Shown here: positions 25,867-33,567 of the stretch, one piece after another
Numbering within the stretch: position 1 is the first letter of the stretch
How the letters are laid out: every line of letters begins with the position of its first letter
Assembly: GCF_017303055.1 (NCBI RefSeq)
Contig: NZ_JAEKJT010000001.1
Coordinates: 124,001-188,000 of the forward strand
Source of the DNA: Halomonas litopenaei
Lineage (GTDB): Bacteria > Pseudomonadota > Gammaproteobacteria > Pseudomonadales > Halomonadaceae
Length of the DNA: 64,000 nt
Direction of reading: 5' to 3'
Notes under the pieces: model-generated
What the model saw: only the letters and a program-made list of their open reading frames with translations
Databases searched by the model: none
What the model was told of the DNA's origin: nothing
Program-made: the position numbers and the translations under genes

Positions 25867-27927
25867 ATGAGCCGGCACCTCGGCCTGGGCGTAAAGTCTC
25901 TGTTGATCCCCCTGTTGTCTTTTCTGGTGGCGTTGGCGCCGGTGCTATGGATCGGTAGCCACGCCCTGGAGGACGTCGAGCGCTACTTTGGAGAGCGCTT
26001 CGCAGAGCAGTACAGTCAGTTGCATACCCAGCGCATGCTGACCCCGCTGTCGACAGAGCTGGCCCTGGCGAAACGCTTCGGTGATCTGACGGTGACGCGA
26101 GAGTGGCTGTCGGATATCGGTAACGAGGAACGCAAGGCACGCTTCTTTGCCGAGTCAGAGGGGTTCCGGGAGCAGTTTGACGGTGACGATTACTTTGTTG
26201 TGCACCATGCCAGCGGTCAGTTCTACTTCAACGACGGCAAGATGAGCCCGAGCCGTGATCCGCGCAATATTCTCAGTCGCGATGATCCACAGGACGCTTG
26301 GTACTTTCGCATGTTGGATAGCGGGGCGCCTACACGAGTGCAGGTAGCCTACAGCCCTGCTCTGGACACTACCCGGGTGTGGATCAACGTTCGTGTGGAT
26401 GGCGATGACGGACCGCTTGGCATGGTTGGTGGTGGTCTCAACTTCGAGCGTCTCCTTGCCAGCAGCTTCGATGATCAGCCAGAAGGTGTGTCGTCCTATG
26501 TGCTGGGGCGCGGCGGCCAGCTACTGGCGGTGGCCGAAGATGGCCGTTTGATCCCCAGCGACCTCAGCAACCAGAATAATAGTGGCGGTAAACTGGAGGC
26601 TGCAGTAGGGGACCCTGAGGCGTTGGCCGAGATGTTGGCGAGCGCACGTCAAGGGCAGAGCAAGGTGGTCATGCGCCTCCTGCCGTGGTCCGGCGAGGAG
26701 CGCGTTGTGGCGGTTGGCTACCTGCCAGAGCTCGACTGGTGGCTGGTTTCTGCTATCGACCCTTACGCCACCACCCTGCTGGAAAAGCGCTGGCTATGGC
26801 CGTTACTTTTCACTCTGCTGGGAAGTCTGGTGGTGGTTCTGCTGATCGTGGTGATCGCGTTGAGGCGGCTCATCGTCAAGCCGGTACAGAGCCTCAGCCG
26901 CTCTGCCCAGGCGCTGGCGAGGGGGCACTACGATGTCGAGCTGGACAGCGACAGGGGCGACGAGATCGGCGATCTGTCCCGGGACTTTCAGCGCATGGCA
27001 GACCAGGTCATGGCGCATACCGAAGAGCTAGAGGAGCGTATTCGGCACCGCACGGCGGCACTAGAGCGGGCCAATCATCAGATGAGCGAGGCCAAGCGCC
27101 AGATCGATGATTCTCTGGAGTGCGCCAGAGCCCTGCAGCAAGCGATACTTCCCCGCCGTGACCTGACCCAGTGCGCCGGACTCCATCACGGCGTGCTGTG
27201 GAATCCGCGGGATGCCGTGGGCGGCGATATCTTCGTCTTCCGCAATGCGGGCCACGGCTACCTGCTGGGCGTCATCGACTGTGCGGGTCACGGGGTTCCA
27301 GGGGCGTTGATGACCATGCTGGCACGTGCGGCCTTCGACAACTCCGTGCATCAGGTGGGGCCAGAGGATCCGGCGGCGATCCTGACAGAGATGGATCGTC
27401 GTATACGGCGTACCTTGCTTGGCGAGGCCGAGGCCGAGGCCGTTACCCCCCATATGGATGTTGGGTTGGTATGGGTGGAGGCCGACGCGCGACGGTTGAC
27501 CTATGCCGGTGCCAAGTTGGATCTCTATGTCACCGACGGCAGCCAGCTTCAGGTATTGGCGGGAGGGCGCCGCGCATTGGCTTACAAGCGTCCAGGTGAA
27601 TATCGTAATCAAACGTTGGAAGTTGCCCCTGGCTGGTCCTGTACCCTGTGCAGTGACGGTTTTCTGGATCAGGCGGGGGGCAAGGATGGCTTCGGCTTTG
27701 GCAAGCGTCGCTTCGAGGCCATGCTGATGACTCACGCTGCGCTGACGCCAAGCGCTCAGGCGGCGGCATTCCTGCAAGAGCTCGAGCACTTCCAGGGCGA
27801 CCAGCGCCAGCGTGACGACATCACATTGCTGTGCTTCCAGCCTGTTGCTGCCACATCAGAGCCGTCAGCTGAGGCGACCACCCACATCTCCCATGGTCTT
27901 GATGAGGACACCCCATGGACCTCTTGA
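25867..27927 (+). CDS. siaA: SiaA: membrane sensor PP2C phosphatase (dCache-HAMP-SpoIIE)
   Basis: A 686-residue inner-membrane sensor. TM1 is at about residues 8-30, followed by a periplasmic double-Cache-like domain (about 35-300), TM2 (about 308-330), HAMP (about 330-385), a coiled coil, and a SpoIIE/PP2C domain (about 420-660) with GGDIFVF, GVIDCAGHGVPGAL and LCSDGFLDQ. In Pseudomonas aeruginosa SiaA dephosphorylates SiaC in response to nutrients and thereby promotes c-di-GMP synthesis by SiaD. The four-gene order here is the same. AAGGAGG at 25857-25863 fixes ATG 25867; an in-frame ATG at 25813 lies above it. Confidence 0.92.
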   Translation: MSRHLGLGVKSLLIPLLSFLVALAPVLWIGSHALEDVERYFGERFAEQYSQLHTQRMLTPLSTELALAKRFGDLTVTREWLSDIGNEERKARFFAESEGFREQFDGDDYFVVHHASGQFYFNDGKMSPSRDPRNILSRDDPQDAWYFRMLDSGAPTRVQVAYSPALDTTRVWINVRVDGDDGPLGMVGGGLNFERLLASSFDDQPEGVSSYVLGRGGQLLAVAEDGRLIPSDLSNQNNSGGKLEAAVGDPEALAEMLASARQGQSKVVMRLLPWSGEERVVAVGYLPELDWWLVSAIDPYATTLLEKRWLWPLLFTLLGSLVVVLLIVVIALRRLIVKPVQSLSRSAQALARGHYDVELDSDRGDEIGDLSRDFQRMADQVMAHTEELEERIRHRTAALERANHQMSEAKRQIDDSLECARALQQAILPRRDLTQCAGLHHGVLWNPRDAVGGDIFVFRNAGHGYLLGVIDCAGHGVPGALMTMLARAAFDNSVHQVGPEDPAAILTEMDRRIRRTLLGEAEAEAVTPHMDVGLVWVEADARRLTYAGAKLDLYVTDGSQLQVLAGGRRALAYKRPGEYRNQTLEVAPGWSCTLCSDGFLDQAGGKDGFGFGKRRFEAMLMTHAALTPSAQAAAFLQELEHFQGDQRQRDDITLLCFQPVAATSEPSAEATTHISHGLDEDTPWTS

Positions 27928-28445
27928 CGCTACGCGAGCAGTTCGACCAGCAGCGCGTTCTGCTTAGCTTCAATGGCCCGATTTCTCATAGCCTGATCGA
28001 AGAAATCGGCAAGGCCATTCGCAATTACCTGAACAGTGAGTCGGCAGAGCCGTCGGCGGCGATGGACGTCTTCTCGACCTACATCGAGATGACGCAGAAT
28101 ATCAGCCACTACGCTATCGCCATGGGCTACGACGACCATCGGGCGACGGCCACGGTGGCCGTTGCGCGCAGTCCAGAAGGGCACTATCAGGTGTCCGCGG
28201 GCAACGTGGTCGAGCATGCCGATGGTGAGCGCTTGATGGCTACCGTCGGCGAGCTGAGCGGCCTGGACGCGAGTGAGTTGAAGCGGGTCTACAAGCAACA
28301 GCTGAGGAAGCCTCGGGAAGAGGGCTCCCGGGGTGCAGGCCTGGGGCTGATCGACATGGCACGCAAGTCCTGTCAGCCGCTGCGGTCCACGCTCAAGCCG
28401 ATGTCGGACCAGCAAAGTTTCTTCTGCATTACCGCTACCATTTGA
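27915..28445 (+). CDS. siaB: SiaB: kinase of the partner-switching module
   Basis: A 176-residue soluble protein. An N-box-like segment EMTQNISHYA and a glycine-rich GAGLGLIDMARK resemble a GHKL (HATPase) kinase fold. The family (SiaB, DUF6272) phosphorylates SiaC and so opposes SiaA. The start lies 13 nt inside siaA, implying coupled translation. The low overall similarity of SiaB to classical anti-sigma kinases means the assignment rests mainly on context and these two motifs. Confidence 0.85.
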   Translation: MDLLTLREQFDQQRVLLSFNGPISHSLIEEIGKAIRNYLNSESAEPSAAMDVFSTYIEMTQNISHYAIAMGYDDHRATATVAVARSPEGHYQVSAGNVVEHADGERLMATVGELSGLDASELKRVYKQQLRKPREEGSRGAGLGLIDMARKSCQPLRSTLKPMSDQQSFFCITATI

Positions 28446-28460
28446 CGGAAAGTCATCACC

Positions 28461-28853
28461 ATGATTAACGACCTCGCGATTGACGGAACCCAGTCGACAC
28501 CAGACATCCGCTCTGACTGGGAAGCCGGGCGCCTGACGATGCGCGGCGACTCGTATCCGGAAAACACCTTCGAGCTCTACAGCAGCGTCCTGAGCTGGGT
28601 GGATGCCTACCTGCGTTCCGGCGATAAGCCGCTGTGCGTGCAGCTCGACCTGGTGTATCTCAACACCAGTTCGGTCAAGGCCATGATGGATATCTTTGAC
28701 CTGATGGAAGAAGCGCATCAGGAAGGCACCGCGTGCAGCGTCGACTGGCGCTACGATGTGCGAAATGAACGCATCGCCGAACTTGCCGAAGAGTTCAAGG
28801 AAGATTGCAGTTTTCCGTTCGCGATCACCCCGATCGAGGAAGTCACCCCATGA
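28461..28853 (+). CDS. siaC: SiaC: phosphorylatable partner protein (DUF1987)
   Basis: A 130-residue single-domain protein of the DUF1987/SiaC family with a STAS-like fold. The motif LVYLNTSSVKAMMDI includes Thr69, which aligns with the phosphorylated threonine of P. aeruginosa SiaC. Unphosphorylated SiaC binds and activates the cyclase SiaD. The stop overlaps the siaD start (ATGA), so the two proteins should be made in matched amounts. Confidence 0.92.
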   Translation: MINDLAIDGTQSTPDIRSDWEAGRLTMRGDSYPENTFELYSSVLSWVDAYLRSGDKPLCVQLDLVYLNTSSVKAMMDIFDLMEEAHQEGTACSVDWRYDVRNERIAELAEEFKEDCSFPFAITPIEEVTP

Positions 28854-29635
28854 CGGAAAGGGATCGTCAGCTGCTTCGCGACATCGAGGAAATGCTGGCG
28901 TCACCGGAGTACTCAGAAAACCCTCTGCGCGCGCCGCTGGAGGCGCTGTACCTGCGGCACACCGATCAGCTCGAGCGGCTGGAGCGTATGGCCGCCATCT
29001 CAGATGGCTTTCAGCGGGGTGTGAAGTCGGATCTTACCACCGCCGAGCGGCGGCTCGAGCGCCAGCAGCGGCGCCAGCGCAAGCTGTCGCGCATCGCCGA
29101 TGGCTATCAGGAGCTGCTGTTCGAGCGTAACCAGACCCTGGAAAGTGAGGTGATGCTGGACCCACTGACCAAGATTCCCAATCGTCGTGGTCTGCATACC
29201 GAGCTGCGACGGTTGATGGCGGCCAATCGGCGTCAGCAGAGGCCGTTCACCTTGGCCATGGTCGATATCGATCATTTCAAACGTTTCAATGATGACCACG
29301 GCCACGATGTGGGGGACCAGGCCCTGCTGACGGTGGCGCGGGTGCTGAGCGACACCCTGCGCGGCGGCGACATTGTCGGTCGCTGGGGCGGGGAGGAGTT
29401 TCTGCTGGCCCTGCCTGGTGCTTCCTTGTGGGCGGCAGAACCTCTGTTTGAGCGGCTGCGCGGCAACCTCAAGGAAACCCGCCTGATCGAGGGCAGTGAT
29501 CTGACCGTGACGGTGAGTATCGGTGCCGCCGAGCACCGGGGTGACGAAACCTACGAGCAGACCATGAACCGCGCGGATCAGGCGCTGCTGGAGGCAAAGC
29601 GCAGCGGTCGCGACCGCTGGCAGGCGGCACCATGA
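28850..29635 (+). CDS. siaD: SiaD: diguanylate cyclase
   Basis: A 261-residue cytoplasmic protein. The N-terminal helical stalk (about residues 1-95) is where SiaC is expected to bind. The GGDEF domain (about 100-260) has the active-site signature GGEEF at residues 180-184, and an RxxD inhibitory site (Arg171-Asp174) five residues before it, so product inhibition is expected. It makes c-di-GMP from GTP, favouring aggregation and biofilm. ATG 28850 overlaps the siaC stop; the stop overlaps the next gene in the same way. Confidence 0.93.
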   Translation: MTERDRQLLRDIEEMLASPEYSENPLRAPLEALYLRHTDQLERLERMAAISDGFQRGVKSDLTTAERRLERQQRRQRKLSRIADGYQELLFERNQTLESEVMLDPLTKIPNRRGLHTELRRLMAANRRQQRPFTLAMVDIDHFKRFNDDHGHDVGDQALLTVARVLSDTLRGGDIVGRWGGEEFLLALPGASLWAAEPLFERLRGNLKETRLIEGSDLTVTVSIGAAEHRGDETYEQTMNRADQALLEAKRSGRDRWQAAP

Positions 29636-30225
29636 GCCGTCCGTCGCTGGCATCTCTGCCCGTCTCCAGCCAGCTGTGGCTAGAGCCGCTGGCGGCGGTC
29701 CACGGTGACGGTATCTGGCAGGCGGTGGAACACAGCCGTGACTCGCTTGGCCCATGGCTGCCCTGGGTGGATACGACCGTATCCCCCACGGATTGTGAGG
29801 TCTTTGTCACTGCAGCCATGGCCGAGCGACGACTGGGCATCGCCCGTCATTTCGCCCTGATGGAAGGCACTGAAGGTGGCGGCAGCGAGCTGATCGGGGT
29901 GGTCGGCTTCAATCGGATCGTCGAGGGTCACCGCTGGGCGACGATGGGTTACTGGCTGCGGCACGACAGGCAAGGCGCCGGGCGCATGGCAGCGAGTGTG
30001 TCTGCGTTGGTGGCCTACGGCTTCAATGAACTGGCGCTGCATCGCCTCGAAATACGCTGTGCCGAATATAACACCCGCAGCCGTGCCATTCCCGAGCGAC
30101 TCGGGTTCAGGCAAGAAGGTGTCTTGCGCGACTGCGAATGGGTTCGAGGCCGCCCCCTTTGCCACGTGGTCTACGCCATGCTGGCCGTCGATAGGATTCC
30201 TGAGGGTCTTACCCCGGCGAGGTAG
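29632..30225 (+). CDS. GNAT N-acetyltransferase (RimJ/RimL type)
   Basis: A 197-residue GNAT-fold enzyme. The acetyl-CoA loop is DRQGAGRMA, and RLEIRCAEYNTRSRAIPERLGF is the RimJ/RimL-type core, shown by RCAEYNTRSR and the LGF end. Such enzymes acetylate protein N-termini (ribosomal proteins) or small molecules; the target is unknown. The ATGA junction with siaD makes it the fifth translationally coupled gene of the sia operon, which is not part of the described siaABCD set. Confidence 0.85.
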   Translation: MSRPSLASLPVSSQLWLEPLAAVHGDGIWQAVEHSRDSLGPWLPWVDTTVSPTDCEVFVTAAMAERRLGIARHFALMEGTEGGGSELIGVVGFNRIVEGHRWATMGYWLRHDRQGAGRMAASVSALVAYGFNELALHRLEIRCAEYNTRSRAIPERLGFRQEGVLRDCEWVRGRPLCHVVYAMLAVDRIPEGLTPAR

Positions 30226-30282
30226 GAGGGTGACATGGGCATGCCACCCAGCTTTCACGCTGGCTCAGTGCATGATGAAGCG

Positions 30283-31188
30283 CTATGCCCAGCGCTCCTC
30301 AGCGGTAAAGGCCACGATAAACCAGCGTCGCTCCGGCGGAATGCTGAGTCGGCGCGAGATATCCTCGCGAATCTCGTCCATCTCGACCATACCGCGCCCG
30401 CTGGCAAAGTGGGGCGCGGTGACAATATGGATTTCAATGCGGTGGCCTCGGCCACTCTTCGCCACATGGCTGTAGTAGTGGCTAAGCCCTTCTCGCTGCA
30501 TGACCTCGGCCATGGCGGCGTGGACTTCACGATCGATCGCGCTGGGTGCCATCAGGAAAATGTCCTTGGCGGCACGACGGATGATACCGACCGGTACCGG
30601 GATGAAGACCAGGGTCAGCACCACCAGTAATGCGGAGTCGACGTAGGGCGTCCAGTGGTCCAACGCGGTGTCCTCCAGCAGCAACGCGATCACGAAGGCG
30701 ACCAGCAGCGCCCCGGTGATCAGTGCTGCCATCAGCCAGTTCTTTTGATCAATACGCAGAAATTCCGATCTCGCCCGACGATTGATCCTCTTCAGGTAGA
30801 TGGCCATGGTGCTGCAGATGACCAGTACCGCCACGGCGTAAAGCGTCGCCGCGCCGAAGGCCAGGGCGTGTCCCCCGCTGAGCAGCTCGCGTAGGGCGTT
30901 GAGAAACGCATAAAAACAAAGTAGCAGCAGAATCGCGCCATTCAGCGCAGCGACCATGGGCTCAAAGTGCCAGAAGCCATGCTGGAAGCGCTGTGTCGCT
31001 TCACGCATGACCAGCCGTGACACCGCCAAGGCCAAGGTCGACATGGCAGCGTCGATGGTCGAGAAGACCCCGTCGAACAAGATCGCTTGTGAGCCGGCCA
31101 GAAGGCCAAAGATGACCCCAAGCAGGGCCACACCGAGGGTCGTGATGATCGAGAGGGTCAGCGCCCGCTGCTCAAGTCTGGCATCCAT
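30283..31188 (-). CDS. CDF-family cation transporter with an atypical metal site
   Basis: A 301-residue protein with about six membrane segments (residues 10-215) and a cytoplasmic C-terminal domain (about 220-300), the layout of cation diffusion facilitators. In TM2 the segment FDGVFSTIDAAMS keeps Asp46 but has Phe four residues before it, where zinc exporters such as YiiP have Asp. In TM5, TPYVDSALLV keeps Asp184 but has Thr instead of His four residues before. The metal specificity is therefore unclear. Start ATG 31188 is chosen; a TTG at 31221 would add 11 residues. It is convergent with the sia operon. Confidence 0.8.
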   Translation of the reverse strand: MDARLEQRALTLSIITTLGVALLGVIFGLLAGSQAILFDGVFSTIDAAMSTLALAVSRLVMREATQRFQHGFWHFEPMVAALNGAILLLLCFYAFLNALRELLSGGHALAFGAATLYAVAVLVICSTMAIYLKRINRRARSEFLRIDQKNWLMAALITGALLVAFVIALLLEDTALDHWTPYVDSALLVVLTLVFIPVPVGIIRRAAKDIFLMAPSAIDREVHAAMAEVMQREGLSHYYSHVAKSGRGHRIEIHIVTAPHFASGRGMVEMDEIREDISRRLSIPPERRWFIVAFTAEERWA

Positions 31189-31269
31189 GATGTGAAGTAC
31201 CGTCAAGTAAGACTGGGTCAAGAACGTAAGAGGAGTGCCAGGATGACGCCGGCTACAGAGTGGGGTGGG

Positions 31270-31575
31270 TCAGCTCATTGCCGGGTAGCCGAGCGTCTGG
31301 CGCAGCCGCTCGGCGTGTGAGGCTAGCCAGGTCGCGTCGATGGGGCCCCAGTCGACGATGCGGTAATGGCCGATATTGTGGGGTTTGCCTTGTTCATGCT
31401 CGAAGTGGCATTCGATGTCCAGCTCTTCCAGTGCGGACAGGGTGTCCTGAGCGGTGCGACGTGGCATGCCGGTCGCTGTCGTGATGGCGGGAACCGTATC
31501 GACGCCGCTGGCGATGAGGTGGGCGACATATAGCCGACGGTAGAAGCTGGTGCGGGTCTTGCTCAGAGTCGCCAT
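31270..31575 (-). CDS. Small winged helix-turn-helix protein
   Basis: A 101-residue protein with a predicted winged-helix DNA-binding fold: helices around VAHLIASGVDTVPAITTATG and a recognition helix around PRRTAQDTLSALEEL. The C-terminal tail has no recognised domain. The target is unknown. It lies divergent from ftrA and upstream of the CDF gene on the same strand, so it could control either. ATG 31575 is preferred; GTG 31596 would add 7 residues, and neither has a good ribosome-binding site. Confidence 0.65.
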   Translation of the reverse strand: MATLSKTRTSFYRRLYVAHLIASGVDTVPAITTATGMPRRTAQDTLSALEELDIECHFEHEQGKPHNIGHYRIVDWGPIDATWLASHAERLRQTLGYPAMS

Positions 31576-31704
31576 GGAGTGTCTGCTTGATATCACTTAA
31601 AGGTGAGTAAGCGTTACCCAATCGTAGGTGTGGTGCAAGTCGTCACGTCTAGTTTGACGCACGTCAGTAGTTGACGACAGGGCCCGACGTACAGTGGCAC
31701 GGCG

Positions 31705-31723
31705 CCAAGGGATAATCATTCGT
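31705..31723. promoter_or_regulatory. Possible Fur box before ftrA
   Basis: GATAATCATT at 31711-31720 matches ten consecutive positions of the 19-bp Fur consensus; over the whole site 11 of 19 match. It also holds a -10-like GATAAT. Iron control fits the downstream iron-uptake genes, but the match is modest. Confidence 0.4.
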
Positions 31724-31776
31724 AAATGAAGGTCCCGAGGCGAGCCATCCCTGTCATCTACGCCTTGAGGTTCGTC

Positions 31777-32316
31777 ATGTCCCCACTTGCTCTCCCTGCC
31801 CGAGCCTGTTCCCTCGTCGCGGCTGTCGCTTTCGTTGCCGTCTGTTCGTCCGCCTCCGCGCTCGAGTACCCCATCGGAGAGCCAGCCCTGATCAACGGCA
31901 TGGAGGTGGCGGCGGTGTATCTGCAGCCAGTCGTCATGGAGCCGGCCGGTGCGCTGGTTGCCGGGGATGCCGATATTCACCTCGAAGCGGATATTCACGC
32001 CCTGGAAGATAACGCCAATGGCTTTGCTCCCGGGGCATGGATCCCTTTTCTGCATATCGACTATCGCCTGCAGAAGGAAGGTAGCGACAGCGTGATGGAG
32101 GGATCACTGATGCCGATGATTGCCAGTGACGGCACTCATTATGGCAGCAATGTGGCACTGGATGGCGCGGGAGCCTATCACCTGACCTTTCACGTGGAAG
32201 CCCCGGAGTTGATGCGCCACGTGGACAAGGAGACCGGGGTCGCGCCCTGGTATGCGCCCTTCGACGTCGAGTATGACTTCGTCTATGCCGGCGTCGGCAA
32301 GAAGGGCGGATACTGA
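31777..32316 (+). CDS. ftrA: FtrA: periplasmic P19-type iron-binding protein
   Basis: A 179-residue exported protein with a signal peptide (about residues 1-28, ASA cleavage site). The mature part starts EYPIGEPALINGMEVAAVYL and is of the P19/Tp34/FetP family, with MEPAG and DIHLEADIHA providing the conserved metal-binding Met, Glu and His residues. It binds periplasmic iron (with copper in some members) for the Ftr1 permease. ATG 31777 has GAGG at 31764; an in-frame ATG at 31726 would place 17 residues before the signal. First gene of ftrABCD. Confidence 0.9.
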   Translation: MSPLALPARACSLVAAVAFVAVCSSASALEYPIGEPALINGMEVAAVYLQPVVMEPAGALVAGDADIHLEADIHALEDNANGFAPGAWIPFLHIDYRLQKEGSDSVMEGSLMPMIASDGTHYGSNVALDGAGAYHLTFHVEAPELMRHVDKETGVAPWYAPFDVEYDFVYAGVGKKGGY

Positions 32317-32332
32317 GAAGGGAACTCACATC

Positions 32333-32731
32333 ATGCTGTTGTTACGTCGTTCACCGTTGGGGGAAGCCCTCGTCAGAGGGCCGTTGGTGGCCCTGTCGCT
32401 GATGTCGCTGTGGGCCGTTGCGGGAGAGGGCCTGGCCGAGGGCCTGCCCAGCTATCGATTGACGCTTGATGACGGGCGTCTCGAGCCTACCCCGTTGCTG
32501 GTCAGAGCGGGGGAGCGGTTCAAGCTGGAGTTGCACAACAGCGGGGCCACCCCGGTCGAGTTCGAAAGTCGTCGCTTGCGCCAGGAGAAGGTGATGGGCC
32601 CTGGCGTCCACTCCTTTGTGGTCATCCATCCGCTCAAGCCAGGCCGCTATGAGTATTTCGATGAATTCCACCTGCCCGAGGCGCAGGGCGAAATCATCGC
32701 GGTTGCCCCAGATGAGCAGGCTGCACCATGA
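32333..32731 (+). CDS. ftrB: FtrB: periplasmic cupredoxin-like protein
   Basis: A 132-residue exported protein. It has an N-terminal hydrophobic signal (about residues 8-30) and a cupredoxin-like beta domain with LHNSGATPVEFES and a PGRYEYFDEFH block. In FtrABCD systems of Bordetella and Brucella this partner is proposed to oxidise or hand over ferrous iron. A full type-1 copper ligand set (Cys-His-Met) is not visible, since no cysteine follows. It overlaps ftrC by 4 nt (ATGA). Confidence 0.85.
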   Translation: MLLLRRSPLGEALVRGPLVALSLMSLWAVAGEGLAEGLPSYRLTLDDGRLEPTPLLVRAGERFKLELHNSGATPVEFESRRLRQEKVMGPGVHSFVVIHPLKPGRYEYFDEFHLPEAQGEIIAVAPDEQAAP

Positions 32732-33567
32732 ATGGAGCGGCCTTCGTGGTGGTGTTTCGTGAAAGCATGGAAGCCATTCTGGTGCTGGGTGTCCTCTACA
32801 CCTGGCTGGTTCGCGCCGAGCGCCGTGATGCCCTGAGGTGGCTGTGGGCGGGAGCCATGGCGGGCATCGCGCTGGCCATCTCGTTAGGCGCGGCCTTGAT
32901 GGGCGTCGGCGACGTGCTGAGCGGAGACGCCCAAACGCTGTTTCAGGTGATCATGTCGGCCGTGGCGGCGCTTCTGATCGTGCATATGGCGGCGTGGATG
33001 CGGCGTCATGGCGCGACGCTCAAGGGGGTACTTGAGCGCGACGCCCAGCGCTGCCTGGCACCGGTCCGTCAGTGGGGTATCGCCAGCCTGGCGGCGCTGG
33101 CGGTCGCCCGGGAAGGCGCCGAGACACTGGTATTTCTCTATGGCATCGGTGTCGCGCAATGGCATCAGGGCACGCGCTGGGACTTTGTCCTGTCCGCCGG
33201 CCTGGGGCTGGTGATGGCAGCGCTATGTTTCTGGGCATTGCAATGGACGTCGCGGCGCTTTGCCTGGCGCCTCTATTTTGTGATCAGCGAAGCATTGTTG
33301 CTGCTGGTGGCGGCCGGTCTTTGGGTGTCGGCGCTGGAAGGGTTGATCAATCTGGGCTGGTTGCCCGCTGGCATGGATCCGCTCTGGGATACCAGTCAGT
33401 GGCTGGACGACGGTCAGGGAGTAGGGGGGATGTTAGCCTCCATCGCTGGCTATCGGGCCTGGCCGCCCTCCACCCTGGTGTTGGGCTACATCGCGTATTG
33501 GTGGCTGGTCATCATGTACCTGCAGGTTCCCCTGCGTAGGCAGAGCAGAGATCGGGTGGCATCGTGA
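32728..33567 (+). CDS. ftrC: FtrC: Ftr1-family high-affinity iron permease
   Basis: A 279-residue inner-membrane protein with seven predicted segments. It carries the two RExxE iron-passage motifs of the Ftr1/EfeU family, in FRESMEAIL (near residues 11-15) and AREGAETLV (near 128-132). It moves iron across the inner membrane, with the periplasmic FtrA and FtrB as partners. Coupled by 4-nt overlaps on both sides. Confidence 0.94.
   Translation: MNGAAFVVVFRESMEAILVLGVLYTWLVRAERRDALRWLWAGAMAGIALAISLGAALMGVGDVLSGDAQTLFQVIMSAVAALLIVHMAAWMRRHGATLKGVLERDAQRCLAPVRQWGIASLAALAVAREGAETLVFLYGIGVAQWHQGTRWDFVLSAGLGLVMAALCFWALQWTSRRFAWRLYFVISEALLLLVAAGLWVSALEGLINLGWLPAGMDPLWDTSQWLDDGQGVGGMLASIAGYRAWPPSTLVLGYIAYWWLVIMYLQVPLRRQSRDRVAS

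Noticed and set aside
31651-31695. TTGACG copies as -35 elements before ftrA
   Set aside because: No -10 lies at a usable distance: the nearest TACAGT is 13 or 30 bp away.
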